A stretch of 64,000 nucleotides of DNA from Chondrus crispus (GCF_000350225.1 NW_005178692.1:248322-312321), one strand, 5' to 3'; positions 1-11,240 are shown, numbered from the stretch's first letter. The notes: generated from the sequence alone by a model not told the origin. Program-made: numbers and translations.

Positions 1-98
1 AAGGGGGGAGGGCGACTAGAAAAATTGTCTGGGACCGCCACGCCCCTGCCGACGGCAAGAAGAGGTCAAAAGAAAGGCAGAAGTCGGAGATGCTGTAA
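1..98 (+). CDS. C-terminal tail of post-pol sense ORF (partial)
   Basis: The frame starting at the left edge reads about 32 codons and ends at a TAA near 96-98. It is nearly residue-for-residue the C-terminus of the 139-codon ORF at 30950-31369 (minus) in element B: both contain ATRKIVWDRHAPADGKKRS and both end KSEML followed by a stop. Conservation of the frame and of the stop supports a real protein in this retrotransposon family, read in the same direction as gag-pol. I do not recognise a domain. The start lies outside the window. Confidence 0.6.
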   Translation, partial: GGRATRKIVWDRHAPADGKKRSKERQKSEML

Positions 99-388
99 AC
101 ACGGACGTTGCCGCCCCCGTTAGGCAGAGTCAGGGTGCAGGAAAAGAGGGAGGAAAATTGTCAAGGATAAAGAGGAGGGATTGAAGAGAAGGAAACATAG
201 GGGAATCAGGAAAGGGAAAATTGAAAATGCAAAAGAGGAGGAAGTTGGAAATAACAGGGGATTCGCAGGTGGGTTCTTTTTATCGCCCAAAGGTCGTACG
301 ATAAAGTCGCTAGTCGACTATCATGCGGGCAGGATGGGAAAAGAAGGACAAGTCGCAAGGAAGTGCTGTGGCCGCCGTCTCAACGAGA

Positions 389-2320
389 CTATGCCCCAAG
401 GGATTTTCCCTTTGGAAGGGAGGTGACAAGCCGAGCTAGAACTCGCAAGTCGTCTAGGGACGCCCCCTGGAGAGCTTCTCCCTCCACACCATGAGCCATG
501 AGAAGGCGATTGTAAACGGCGGCAGCAGAGGTATTTTCTTTGGGAATTGTGGATGATGGAGGGACTGAGGTAGGGGCGAGGAGCGGACCCTCAGGTGAAG
601 GGCAAGCCGGACGTGGGGTCGGATCCCCGGCCGACGGTGGAGCTTCCCGGATTGAAATGGTTCCCGTCGAGCAGCTCGCAGGAGGAAGCTCGACGCGCGG
701 AGGAGCCTGAGGGCGGGTCAAGCCCACGGGTGCCGTACATGACGGCAATGACAAGGTTGGGACGGGTGTGACGAGCTGTCCTTCGCGTGAAGGGGAAGCA
801 GGAAGTGAGGTTGGATTCACGTCGGAGGAAGACACAACTCGAAGCCACAAGATTTCCGCCGAGCTCGTGGGAGGAAGTACGACGCACACTGGGGCCTCAG
901 GCGCGGAGGGACGGACCAGTGCAGGGAGAGGGGAACTTGGGGCCGAAGGTCGAGAGCACATCTCAGGCTCTCGAGGATCCGCGTTCACAACAGTGACTGC
1001 GTTGGGGATTGGTGGTTGAATTCCGAAACGGCGGCTCATCTGGGCCTCCCAGAGAGAATAGAGGGAGGAAGACCAGGGGTTGATCCACACGAAGTCGCCG
1101 GCAGCTGGATGATTTCTACCAGGGGAAAAAGAGGGTCGCTGACGCGAAAAGGACCGAGATGAATTTTGCGGAGGATCGCAATCCCACGCTACGGTCTCGA
1201 TCATGTCGAGGAGGGCGTGCACTTCACGGTCCACATCGGACCCGCCAAGGGGGACAGAAAAATCGAGGAGACGCATCTGTTCGCGGAGTTTCGAAGGGAG
1301 GTGCCACAGGGGCCAGCAGTCGAAAACTTCCCACAGGAGGGTGGCGGCGACTTTCACGAACCACTCCGTGAGAAATACAGTCCACAGCCCGTGCTGCGGA
1401 TCTCGTAAATGACTGCCGCAATATGTCAGGATGGGTCCTAACTCAGCCCAGAAACCCTGACATACCTCGTATTGACTCCACCAGGAAGGCGTTCGTTGGT
1501 ATTGATTTGTGTAGTGCGGTCTGGAAATTTCACGGGCCTCAATCATCTGGTACGCCACGAAGTACCCAGTGTCGGATCGGACCCGACGTTCAAAGCGTAC
1601 AGTATTTCGGAAAAAGAAAATACTGCCGCGCTTCGTATGGGGAAAGTTTGTGGGAAGAATGGCATGGGTCCAAAACATGGCGTCGGTCGTGACGGTGCGT
1701 CGGTTGCGCCACAGTCGGTCCGCCTCGGACACGGGGTCAACGAAGGTGCAGTCGATGAGGTTTTCGAGGTAGAGTCGTTCCCCCTCCGTACGACATTGCC
1801 AAGTGTCGCAGTGGTAACATGAAGGTATGAGGGCGTCGGCCATAGGAATCTCGATCCGAGTGAGCACAGCGTCCATGATGCGCAGGGATAAGGAAGAGCG
1901 ACCGCGCGGGGAGGAGTGACGTAGGATGGAGGTGGGTATAGCAATGCGGGCGCGCCAGTCAAAGGTGTGAATGGCCTGCAAAGGGAGGTTACCGGGCAAC
2001 ATGCCGGCATCATCGGCGAAATTATTTTTGATGCCGTCGAGGTCGCGGACGCCCACAGAGGAGAACCATTGAGCAGAAGCAAACAGCGCTGCGTTATCAC
2101 GCATGGTTTTGTTCTGCAGCTCCTCGAGCGAAGGATGACGGCGGGCTACCCAAGAGGAATGGTAGCCCGGATAGAAGGCCGACTCGGTAGGGTTGGTAAC
2201 AGGGGGTAGACGGGGTATCGAAGGAAGACCCCGGGGCACTTCGGACTTGCGAGGAAAGCCAACACCCGGACGTCTACGGGTGACACTATCGTCCGAGTGT
2301 TCCGATGGAGAAGGAAGCAT
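389..2320 (-). CDS. Antisense accessory ORF of element Z, 643 aa, function unknown
   Basis: This is a 643-codon ORF with an ATG start (MLPSPSEHSDD...), read against the direction of element Z and ending about 125 bp upstream of its polypurine tract. The N-terminal third looks globular and Trp-rich (ASAQWFSSVG, VCQGFWAEL, CWPLWHLP). The C-terminal third is Pro/Ser-rich with loosely repeated blocks such as ASPSREGQLV and ACPSPEGPLL. I see no zinc knuckle, transmembrane segment or signal peptide and recognise no family. A broken copy of its N-terminal region lies at the same place in element A (18180-18790), so it belongs to the element rather than to a neighbouring host gene. Plant gypsy groups such as Ogre/Retand and Grande are known to carry antisense ORFs near the 3' LTR; homology to those is not claimed. 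Confidence 0.6.
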   Translation of the reverse strand: MLPSPSEHSDDSVTRRRPGVGFPRKSEVPRGLPSIPRLPPVTNPTESAFYPGYHSSWVARRHPSLEELQNKTMRDNAALFASAQWFSSVGVRDLDGIKNNFADDAGMLPGNLPLQAIHTFDWRARIAIPTSILRHSSPRGRSSLSLRIMDAVLTRIEIPMADALIPSCYHCDTWQCRTEGERLYLENLIDCTFVDPVSEADRLWRNRRTVTTDAMFWTHAILPTNFPHTKRGSIFFFRNTVRFERRVRSDTGYFVAYQMIEAREISRPHYTNQYQRTPSWWSQYEVCQGFWAELGPILTYCGSHLRDPQHGLWTVFLTEWFVKVAATLLWEVFDCWPLWHLPSKLREQMRLLDFSVPLGGSDVDREVHALLDMIETVAWDCDPPQNSSRSFSRQRPSFSPGRNHPAAGDFVWINPWSSSLYSLWEAQMSRRFGIQPPIPNAVTVVNADPREPEMCSRPSAPSSPLPALVRPSAPEAPVCVVLPPTSSAEILWLRVVSSSDVNPTSLPASPSREGQLVTPVPTLSLPSCTAPVGLTRPQAPPRVELPPASCSTGTISIREAPPSAGDPTPRPACPSPEGPLLAPTSVPPSSTIPKENTSAAAVYNRLLMAHGVEGEALQGASLDDLRVLARLVTSLPKGKSLGA

Positions 2321-2431
2321 GGTATTTTCGTGTTACCCTTACTAGAACGCCGCGCAGAGTGATTGATGACTAGGGAACACGGTCAGCAGCGGCAGGAGAT
2401 TATACGATGGCTGGGCGTTGCGCAAGGGCGC

Positions 2432-2445
2432 TCAGAAGGGGGATA
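2432..2445 (+). promoter_or_regulatory. Polypurine tract of element Z
   Basis: TCAGAAGGGGGATA lies directly against the TG of the 3' LTR. The same motif precedes the 3' LTRs of A (18819-18830) and, in reverse, of B (29599-29612). It is the expected primer site for plus-strand DNA synthesis. Confidence 0.8.
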
Positions 2446-3412
2446 TGTAGTGCAATACGCACCTGAAAAGGGGGGTGAAAAGAAAGGAAAATATTTGGAT
2501 ATGAAAAGTAGTCCGGGTTGTGGGACACACGTGTGAATAATTGTACAGTTTTAATTTTTAATTATTTTATTCTATTTAGTTAATTAGTTGGCATTAATTT
2601 TGCTGACATTAGATTAGATCTAGGATCTAGCGCCGCGAGCTACTGTAGTGGCTCCGGCGGGGCGATATATACCTTAGCCCTCTGACGACGAAGTCAGTAA
2701 AGGTAACCCGAGTTGCCAGAGTCTGATATCGCCTTGGTTGAAGTCCGTCTTTTACAAGACATTCCCTTTAACTACAGATTACTTTATCCTTTGCGCTCGG
2801 GGGTCCCCTTTTTCCTTACTAATTCTCCTTTATTTCCCTATCCTAATTTCCCTTAATCTTGGGTTGGTCCCACCTTGTAGGATTGCGATCCGCAACGTGA
2901 CGTCATTTGCCATCGGGCTTTTGTGTTGGTGTACCAGTGGTGCTTTTCTCAGTGTTGGTTTCATCGGAATCTGGTTGCGACCGATCCGTTGTTGGTACTT
3001 TGCCATCGGGCAGTACGACGTGGTAGCGCTGCTACGTTTTCTTCTTATCCGACGGGCTACGTTGCGACGTCCCCGTCGAAGACCTTATCAAGGGTATAAG
3101 GTGTACAAGGCTCTCTTCGAGCATTAGATTTACGACCCATCGGACCAGGTTTACTCTAACACCCCTCCCAACTCGTCGAGCAGCTGCCTTTACAAGTCCC
3201 TACCACCATTTACCGATCCCAAGCTGGGCCCTTCTCTTTGCCCCCCCCCTATCAGGGATCCGAGCTACTGCGGGCCGCAAACCCGCTTAAAGAGGACAGA
3301 GAGCTTCGAACACTCCGTAGCGCTGTGCCGTTGGCAGTTGTTGTTTTTGTTGTTGTTGTTTGTGTTGGACCGTAGGACCTTGGTCTCTGCATGACAGGCG
3401 CATTGCACTACA
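2446..3412 (+). repeat. 3' LTR of element Z
   Basis: 967 bp, beginning TGTAGTGCAATACGC and ending CATTGCACTACA, so with the usual TG...CA ends inside a short inverted repeat. A TATA-like GATATATA lies near 2665, and AGTCAGTAAA follows about 30 bp later. The 3' half carries the motif CCATCGGGC...GTAGCGCTGCTAC that recurs in all LTRs of this family. Confidence 0.85.
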
Positions 3413-5526
3413 ACAACAACCAACAAGAGTTGCTGACGGCACTGTAGTGCAATAATGGGCTCTACAGGGGGGTGAAAAGGAAGGAAAATATTTGGACTTG
3501 GATATGAAAAGTAGTCCAGGTTCGGGGGACACACGTGTGAATAATTACACAGTTTTAATTTTTAATTATTTTATTTAGTTAATTAGTTGGCATTAATTTT
3601 GCTGACACTAGATGAGATCTAGGATCTAGCGCCGCGAGCTACTGTAGTGGCTCCAGCGGGGCGATATATACCTTAGCCCTCTGACCACCAAGTCAGTAAA
3701 GGTAACCCGAGTTGCCGGAGTTGAATGTCGCGTTGGTTGAAGTCCGTCTCTACCAAGACGCTCCCTTTTACCTAAGCCTACGGCATCTTCTATCGCTCGG
3801 GGGTTCCTTTTCTTTTTCCTTTATTCCCTATCCTTTTCTATCTCTAATTCTACCTATTTTTCCCTTATCTTGTGTTGGTGCCATCATCCTCGGTTGCGAC
3901 CGAACCGGTGTAGGTGTTTCGAGCCATCGGGCGGCACAGTTGACGTAGCGCTGCTACTGTGACCCATTTTCCGACGGAGACTGTTGCAACGACGTCTTCC
4001 TCGAAGGGCTCCGTCGTAGTACGAGACAGTGTTGGTACCATCGGTGTCGGTTGCGACCGAACCGGTGTAGGTGTCTCGAGCCATCGGGCGGCACGGTTGA
4101 CGTAGCGCTGCTACTTTCATTTCATCCCGTCGGGCTGCGTTGCGACGCCCCCGTCGAAGGCCTTGTCGCGTCACAAGGTGTCGAAGAAGCTCAACGAGCA
4201 TTGGCCTTACAGCCCAGTGGAACCGGGGTACCTACGTACGCGCCCCACCCCACACTCGTCGAGCAGATCTCTTCGCAAGTCTCTACCACACCGATCCCGG
4301 GCCGGGCTGTTTCTCTGTGCCCCCCTGTCAGGGATCCGAGCTACTACGAGTCGCAAGCTCGTTTAAACGGAGAAGGGAGAGTCGGACACTCCGTAGCGCT
4401 GTGCCATCGGCAGATCTTCTTTTTGCTGTTGTTCTTGTTTTTGCTGGACCATCGGACCCCAGTCTCTGCCCGACAGGCGCATAGCACTACAGGCACAGCC
4501 CTACGGAGTGTCCGATTCTCCCTTTCCCTTTAAGTGGGTTTGCCGCCCACAGTAGCTCACGTCCCTGACAGGGGGGGCAAAAGGAAGAGGCCCGCCCCGG
4601 GACGAATGGTGGTAGAGTCTTGTACAGGCAGCTGCTCGGCGAGTTCGGGGCGGTGATTAGGAAGCCGTGCCCGATGGGTCGTAAAGCCAATGCTCGCGGA
4701 GCGCCTGTTACACCTTATACCCTTAATAAGGTCTTCGACGGGGGCGTCGCAACGCAGCCCGACGGGAATTAGCAAACACGTAGCAGCGCTACACCTCCGT
4801 ACTGCCCGATGGCAAAGTACCGACACCGGAATGGTCGCAACCTGTATCCGATGGAACCGACACTGTCCTGTATACACAACAGGACCTTCGAGGGAAACGT
4901 CGTTGCAACAGCCTCCGTCGGTGGACGTAAACAAGTAGCAGCGCTACACCCACGTGTCGCCCGATGGCTAAGACACCTACACCGGTCCGATCGCAACCAA
5001 AGCCGATGGCACCAACAACAAACAAAAGAACGAACACAAGAGCCCGATGACTCCAGTCGTCACAATGCGGATCGCAATCAGGCACTGTGGAACCAACACA
5101 AGATAAGGGAATAGAAATAGAGATAGAAATAGAAAAGGATAGGTGAAATAAAGGACAAGGAAAGGGAACCCCCCAGCGCAAAGGATAACGTAATCTGTGG
5201 TAAAAGGGAGCGTCTTGGGAAAGACGGACTTCGACCAAGGCGATATTCAACTCTGGCAACTCGGGTTACCTTTACTGACTTGGTGGTCAGAGGGCTAAGG
5301 TATATATCGCCCCGCCGGAGCCACTACAGTAGCTCGCGGCGCTAGATCCTAGATCTAATCTAGTGTCAGCAAAATTAATGCCAACTAATTAACTAAATAA
5401 AATAAACTAATTAAAAATTAAAACTGTGCAATTATTCACACGTGTGTCCCCCAACCCGGACTACTTTTCATATCCAAATATTTTCCTTTCTTTTCACGGC
5501 CCTTTTTAGGTGCGTATTGCACTACA
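3413..5526 (-). repeat. LTR E (minus), split by element Z and a solo LTR
   Basis: Bases 3413-3442 and 4497-5526 together read as one minus-strand LTR of the A/B family. The right edge is its 5' end (GGTGCGTATTGCACTACA on the plus strand). The left edge, its last ~50-70 bases, is cut off by element Z and should lie beyond Z outside the window. The solo LTR 3443-4491 separates the two pieces. E itself lies inside the 5' LTR of element A: sequence resumes at 5527 in the middle of A's LTR, with CCGAT as expected right TSD. Whether E is a solo LTR or the edge of a full element cannot be told here. Confidence 0.75.
3443..4491 (+). repeat. Solo LTR of the A/B family, TSD GGCAC
   Basis: 1049 bp from TGTAGTGCAATAATGG to CATAGCACTACA, flanked by GGCAC at 3438-3442 and 4492-4496. 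It has no internal region, so it is the product of LTR-LTR recombination. It contains a tandem duplication of about 157 bp: CCATCGGGCGGCAC...GACGTAGCGCTGCTAC occurs near 3925 and again near 4081. TATA-like GATATATA lies near 3663. Confidence 0.9.
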
Positions 5527-6119
5527 CCGATCCGGTGTTGGTGTGATTGCCATCGGGCTGCACGTAGGTCGTAGCGCTGCTACAGTGTCCTGTTCCGTCG
5601 GAAGGCTGTTGCAACGACGCCTCCTTCGAAGGTCTTATCATACAAGACAGTGTTGGTACCACCAACCGCGATTGCGATCGCATTGGTGTCGGTGTTTTGT
5701 CATCGGGCAACACGTTGGTCGTAGCGTTGCTACATAGTTACGTTCCCGTCGTGTAGTGCTAATCGAGCCCCCGTCGAAGACCTTGAATTATACGCAAGGT
5801 GCTGAAGACGCTCGTCGAGCATTGGCCTTACAACCCAGCGAACCGCGGTTACATTCTCGTAGACAAGCCCAACCCGCACTCGTCGAGCACTCAAGTCTTC
5901 ACAAGTCTCTACCACCATTATCCTCCCGGGCCGGGTGTCTTTCCTTAACCCCCCCGTCGGGGTCCAGCTACCGTGGGCCGCAAGCCCACACAAGGCGAAA
6001 GGGAGTGTCGACCGCTCCGTAGCGCGTGCCATCGGCAGTGGTTGTTGCTGTTGTTGTTTTTCTTCTTTTTGTTTGACCGTCGGACTGTGTTCGCGATCTG
6101 CCATGCACATTGCACTACA
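5527..6119 (+). repeat. 5' LTR of element A, last 593 bp
   Basis: It matches 19243-19835 of the 3' LTR almost base for base and ends CACATTGCACTACA. The first ~412 bp, with the TATA box, are missing because LTR E is inserted here; they should reappear left of element Z outside the window. Confidence 0.9.
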
Positions 6120-6215
6120 AAAGTGGTCTCCAGACCTAGAATTGTCTACAGCCAACCCGACCTAGAATTGTGTCGACGACTGCCTCGGTCTGGAGTTGCA
6201 CTACAAAAGTGGTCT
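6110..6215 (+). promoter_or_regulatory. tRNA primer-binding site of A, LTR/PBS junction duplicated
   Basis: Just after the LTR (three-to-four base spacer) lies TGGTCTCCAGACCTAGAATT (6124-6143). Read as tRNA complement it splits into TGG (CCA end), T (discriminator), CTCCAGA (acceptor strand), CCTAG (T stem) and T-loop bases, which is the shape of a true tRNA 3' end. The 20-mer TTGCACTACAAAAGTGGTCT, spanning LTR end and PBS start, occurs at 6110-6129 and again at 6196-6215, 86 bp later. GACCTAGAATTGT also occurs twice between them. Confidence 0.8.
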
Positions 6216-6278
6216 GAGTAACGGAGTCTCTTTTTTTTTTGTTTGTAACTTTTTTGTGTAGGTTCGCTCGTACGAGCG

Positions 6279-8644
6279 ATGTCGACAAGCGCCCCCGGGG
6301 ACGTCGGTCCCGGGGCGAGTAGGAGCGAATCGGCAACGGCGTCGAGGATCCCGCGAGGTCCCCGCACCCGAAGCCAGGCCAATACGGCCACGGATCCCGA
6401 AGGTCAAGAATCCCCGACGCGGATTTAAGCCGACAAGGATAGGCTATCCTACAGGTTCGAGAAGATGGGCGAGGAGATTCGCCAAGAGATGACGAAAAAT
6501 CTCGAGGCTGAATTAGCCCTCGTCCGTAAGCAACTGGAGTTGCAAGCATCCGAGTTCCACACCGTTTTACGATAGATATCGGCTCGAGTGGATCTCGTCG
6601 AGAAGGAGCGAGGTGATGCGACCGACGGTCCGGAGCCGGAGGTCCTAGCTTCGTTGAAAACTTCAGTCAAGGACGCAAGGCGCGACGCGAACCAAGCTTT
6701 GGAGTCCTTGGGGAAATTTAGAGCCAGTATCGAAGACAAGTTTGACCGCGCCGCTCATCGTCTCAAGGACCTTGAACAGGTCATCGGGCAAGAGCCGCTC
6801 CCAACGCGTCGAGAAGGCGACCGTCGATCGAAGAAGGACAAGGCAGCTGTACGGCGGAGTTCCAAGTCGAAGAATTCAAAGAAGAATCTGCGACGCAGGA
6901 GCAAGAGTCACTGTAGTGACGAGCCGGAGGACCAAGACTCAATGACCGAGTCGAATGGCCTTTCCGAAGATGGTGACGACGGTTCCTCGAACCATGTCAG
7001 CGATTCCGAACATCGTTCAGAGGAAGGAAAAGGAATTTAGCAGGGCAAGAAAATTACCTCCAGACGGGGCGGGATCACTTCGTCCGCCTCGCGGAGAGAC
7101 AAGGACGCTGAACCAGAGGACGTCGCAACGCGACGCAGGCCGCGATGGGAGGAGTTGGAGGAGCTGAATCCGACCAACTACCTCTTCAAGAAATTACTTT
7201 CGTACCGAACGTACCGCTTGCGGAACCCGCAGACACATTTGTCAAGTTCCCGGCGGACCGCCGTGGGAAACATCAGGAGAGATATTCCGCCTAAGGTGAA
7301 GAAGGACAACACGTTCACAGGTGAGGACGGGGTCCTTGTGTTGGATTTTTTGGCAAAATTAGTTCAAGAGTTAGATACTCAAGAAATGAACGAGGGGCAA
7401 GCGATCCGCTTGTTGCCCGAATTTCTGAGCGGCATCGCCTTGAGACAGTACACTTCGGTGTCTCAGACGGCCGGGTACCATCACGGAAAGGTGTCCGTTT
7501 GGCCAGAGGCCGTACAGTGGTTGTTGAGGAGTTTTGCAACCGACGAGGCGATCCGTCAAGCGGTGCTCGCATTGCGAGAAGTACAACAGCTACCGTCTGA
7601 AGACGAGATGGAATCTATATCCGTCTGACGGACGCGAGTAATCGTTGTGGGAATGTTTATTCTATGGAGGAGCAGATGACCATGTTCATCGAGGGGCTAG
7701 ATGCCAGTATTAAGCCCATGGTCTCGCAGTATCGACAAGATAACCGAGATGTCTCATTTTTGAGATTGGTAAATTACGCAAAGGCGCATGGCTCGGCGAG
7801 CCACGCCAAGGACAAGAAGACCAAGAAGGTCACGATTCAGTCGCCGTCGACGTTCAGGGCGGGGAAGAAGCCGAGGGCTTCTTATCCCTGTCGTAAAGGT
7901 CACGCTGCTGTCCACTTAGCCGAGTCAATCTCCGCGTCAGATGAACGCGGTGCGCACGGAAGCAGCGAAAATCATTATGAAGGAGCATTGGTAGCCGAAG
8001 GCAATTTTATTGAGCCATCGGAGGGCTACGGACACGAGGGCTACGGGGCAAGCGGGTCGTCAACTTTACCGACGCCCACATACACGACGGAGTCGTTTTC
8101 AGAGCCCACGGATCCCGTGATGATGTTCCGGGGGCGCGGCCACACGCCGGCGCCGCGCATTCTGATGGAAGACAAGGGTACAACGATTCGAAGGCCAGGC
8201 TGGATGGGAAGGCCGCAACATCAAGGAGGGCCGCCGGCCTGTAGAGGACCTAGGCCGCAATATCCCGTCAAGAAGCACGGACTGGTGTGCTATCACTGTT
8301 ACGAAAAGGGGCACGCCGCGCCAACGTGCATTCTTTCCCTCCGGGAAATGCACCGAGTTTTGGAAAATTATGAGGCGTTGTCTCCGATGGAGAGGTTAGG
8401 GATACCATCGACGAGTTATCTGAAGGTCAAAAATTGGTTCGATTCACAGACGGCGAGCACGCCGAGTGCTTCAACGCCGAGGCCGAACCAACCCTTCAGA
8501 GGGCCCGCCGCGGGGCCCGCGTCGTCGGACGTGAGAAGGAACCCGCAGCCGCAGGGAAACTACAGAGGGAAATCTCGAGGGAGTCACGAGAGGCGCGGGT
8601 TCAACGTACTGCGTCCGGGACTCAGTCTTGTTCCCCGTCTCTAG
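6279..8644 (+). pseudogene. gag of element A (capsid plus CCHC knuckle), broken
   Basis: The ATG at 6279 (MSTSAPGD...) matches the intact start in element B. The N-terminal part is charged and coiled-coil-like (SARVDLVEKERGDATDG), then a Lys/Arg-rich linker (about 6800-6910), then a capsid-like region (EELNPTNYLFKKLL from 7155, EAVQWLLRSFATDEAIRQ near 7510). A classic zinc knuckle CYHCYEKGHAAPTC is encoded near 8290-8331. In-frame stops occur near 6424, 6571 and 7038, and a one-base loss near 7610 shifts the frame before MEEQMTMFIEGLD (7664). Gag would build the virus-like particle and bind RNA through the knuckle. This copy cannot make a full protein. Confidence 0.85.
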
Positions 8645-8649
8645 TAAGA

Positions 8650-11240
8650 AGGGAAGGCCTCGACGAGGAGGTAGTTGGAATAGTAGATAGGCCGAAGGAG
8701 CCCACTGTTGTCAAGAAAATTCTAAGTCGAGACAAGGATCGTCCAATGGATCCAATTCGTAGGCCCTGGTACAGGGTTAAGCGAGAAGAGTGTCCTGACA
8801 AGATCTTGGTCCTCGCGCGAAAAAACTACAAAGTTTACGCGGATATTGGACCAACGGTCGCATTGATGAGTCGAGTGTTGTCCGTGTTGGATACAGGTGC
8901 CGGACCGAATTTGGTTCGAAGGTCGGAACTTCCGGCAGGAATGGAAATGTTGGTGGCTTACGCACCGACCCAAGACATTGGCGACGCGAACAATAGGCCA
9001 CTCCGGACTCTCGGCACAATTAGAATGCCTGATTTGTGGCCGCAACCGAGTTTATTGTATGCGAAAACCTAGCAGTCCCGCTAATTCTAGGCGCGGACTA
9101 CTGTGACCGGTTTGTGGAAGCAATTTATCCAAGGAAGAAAACGGTTGAGTTGGCGGATTTTCCGGAGGTTCCAATAGTTAGGCGGTTGTCGACGAGAAAA
9201 GGGAAGAAGAATCTCGTCCTGGGAGAGGACGTGAATGATGGAAAGGGGAAGCGAATTTCCCGTAAGGAAAAAGTGGCAAGAGCCACGACTATCGAGCCAG
9301 GGACGCAACGCGTCGTGAAATCCACCTCGAAGAGGGTGGGCTTGGTTGTGGTTCAGCCGTACTCGCCGTTGTACGAAATTCACGGGTTGACGTGCACGAA
9401 TGGTGTCGTTCATGTTGAGCCTGACAGGCCATTTCGTTTACTTGTTGCGAATTTTAGAACGTACCCTGTCAGGGTGCAAAAAGACCAAGTGGTGGCAGAA
9501 TTGTTACCGCACCCGAGGGCCGCGCTCGAGAGCAAAACCACCATTGGTGAATTTCTCGGAATTCAAGAAAGGAAGAAGGAAAATTTTCCTAATTCCACCA
9601 AGACGCCTAAGCGCGAGACAAGATGCGAACCGTCGGAGCAAGCGCGCGAGGACCAGCCAGAAGAGCGGTCGAGTGGGCTCTCTGCGACGGCATCGTCGAA
9701 GCCGGAGCAGCGGATTGAGCCCCCACCGCCGGACGTGGAGGACCTCGATCTGAGCCACGTGCCGGAACGGCTGCGCGAGCGGTTCCGACGGATGTTGAAG
9801 AAGTACTCTAAGATGTAAGAGGGGACCCTTGGTGAAATTAATACCACGGTCCACCAGATTGAACTGGCCCCTTATACAAGGCCAATTGCACAAGCTCCCT
9901 ACCGAGCCGGTCCAAGGCCTCGGGAGGTCTAGGACGCAGAAGTACAGAAGATGTTAGAGGCAGGAGTCATCGAACCGGCGCAGTCAGAATGGGCGTCGCC
10001 CGTTTTATTAGTGCCCAAGCCGGACGGATCGATGCGCTTTTGCGTAGACTACCGCAGGTTAAACGCGGTAACGGTGAAGGACGCGTACCCTTTACCGCCC
10101 ATGGATGAGTGTCTGGACTCGCTTGGTGACACCAAGGTTTTCTCCGCGTTGGACGCGATCTCGGGATATTGGCAGGTGCCTATCCCTGAGTGCGACCGCG
10201 ACAAGACCGCATTTTCATGTTACTTAAGTCTGTATAGCTTCTCAAGAATGCCTTTCGGGCTTACCAACGCGCCGGCGACGTTTCAGAGAGCCATGGATAT
10301 ACTGCTCTTTCCGTTCCGATGGAAGTCGTGTCTGGTGTATTTGGATGATATCATCATCTTCAGCAAGTCTTGGGAAGAACACATCGTTCATGTTGATGAA
10401 ATACTGTCTGTATTGGAGAAGGCAGGTGTGAAGCTCAAGCTTCACAAGTGCGAATTTTTCGTCGAAAAGATCATGTACCTGGGCCATGTCGTTCGGCCAG
10501 GTACATTGGAGGTTGATGCCGCTCGCATCGCAGCGTTGGAACAAGTGAGGTATCCTCAAACGCAGACTCAGCTCAGAAGCTTCTTGGGACTTGGTAATGT
10601 GTACCGTCGGTTTGTCGCACATTACGCGAAAATCGCGCATCCGCTCAATCAACTATTGAAGAAGGGACAAGCGGTCCAGTTGGAAGGATTCGACGAACCG
10701 TGCGAAAAAGCTTTTTATAAGCTCAAGGACGCCATCCTGGCACCGCCGGTGTTGCCGCTGCAAAAGAAGGACCTACCCTACTCGGTAGATACCGATGCAA
10801 GCGACTATCAAATCGGCGCTGCATTATTTCAAACGCATTCGGTTGCGCAACGTAAACCCATCGGGTTCTTTTCAAGAACGTTAGCCGCAGCCGAGAGAAA
10901 CGATTCTGTATCAGAAAAAGAATGTCTAGCGGTAATTTGGGCCGTACAGACTTTAAGACCATATCTATATGGCGAGCACTTCATTGTGCATACCGACCAT
11001 GCCTCATTGAGGTGGTTGATGAACGTAACCGACCCCAGCGGGAGATTAATCCGATGGAGGCTCCGCCTCTCGGAATTTGATTTCGAAATCAAGTACAAGA
11101 AGGGCAAGGCGAATAGTCAAGCTGATGCCCTGTCAAGATTACGGATCGCAGGAGAAACCGTCGACGAAATCGACAACGAAATCCCATGCTCTTATGGCCG
11201 AACCGGCCGAAGGTACAGTAGAGGAAGAGGACAGTTTTGA
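8650..11240 (+). pseudogene. pol of element A: protease, reverse transcriptase, RNase H
   Basis: The retropepsin active site LDTGAG is encoded near 8887-8905, with the ILGADYCDRF block near 9087. The RT follows: VLLVPKPDGSMRFCVDYRRLN (near 9997), MPFGLTNAPATFQRAMD (near 10248) and the intact catalytic YLDD near 10338. RNase H shows DTDASDYQIGAAL (near 10785), an ECLAVIWAV block and TDHASLRWL (near 10993), ending ADALSRL (near 11125). Breaks: a frameshift near 9036, stops near 9818 and 9930, and loss of frame near 11190 before the integrase. Domain order PR-RT-RH-IN-chromodomain is that of Ty3/gypsy chromoviruses. Confidence 0.9.

Larger units (their letters stand above)
1..3412 (+). mobile_element. 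Element Z: 3' end of a Ty3/gypsy retrotransposon
   Basis: Only the 3' end of this copy lies in the window: post-pol DNA, a polypurine tract (2432-2445) and the 3' LTR (2446-3412). Bases 1 to about 250 match the reverse complement of element B's post-pol region (about 30800-31050), and the tract and LTR match those of A and B, so Z is a third member of the same 14-kb family. It sits inside a minus-strand LTR (E); the bases after its LTR, ACAAC (3413-3417), should be its right TSD. Its gag-pol and 5' LTR would lie left of the window. Family assignment is firm; the off-window part is inferred. Confidence 0.85.

Noticed and set aside
3265-3534. Short ORFs within the LTRs
   Set aside because: They recur in every LTR copy only because the LTR recurs; frames are not kept between copies.
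2446-4491. LTR 2446 and LTR 3443 as the two ends of one small element
   Set aside because: The 3443 copy has its own GGCAC duplication, and the 30 bases between them belong to minus-strand LTR E.
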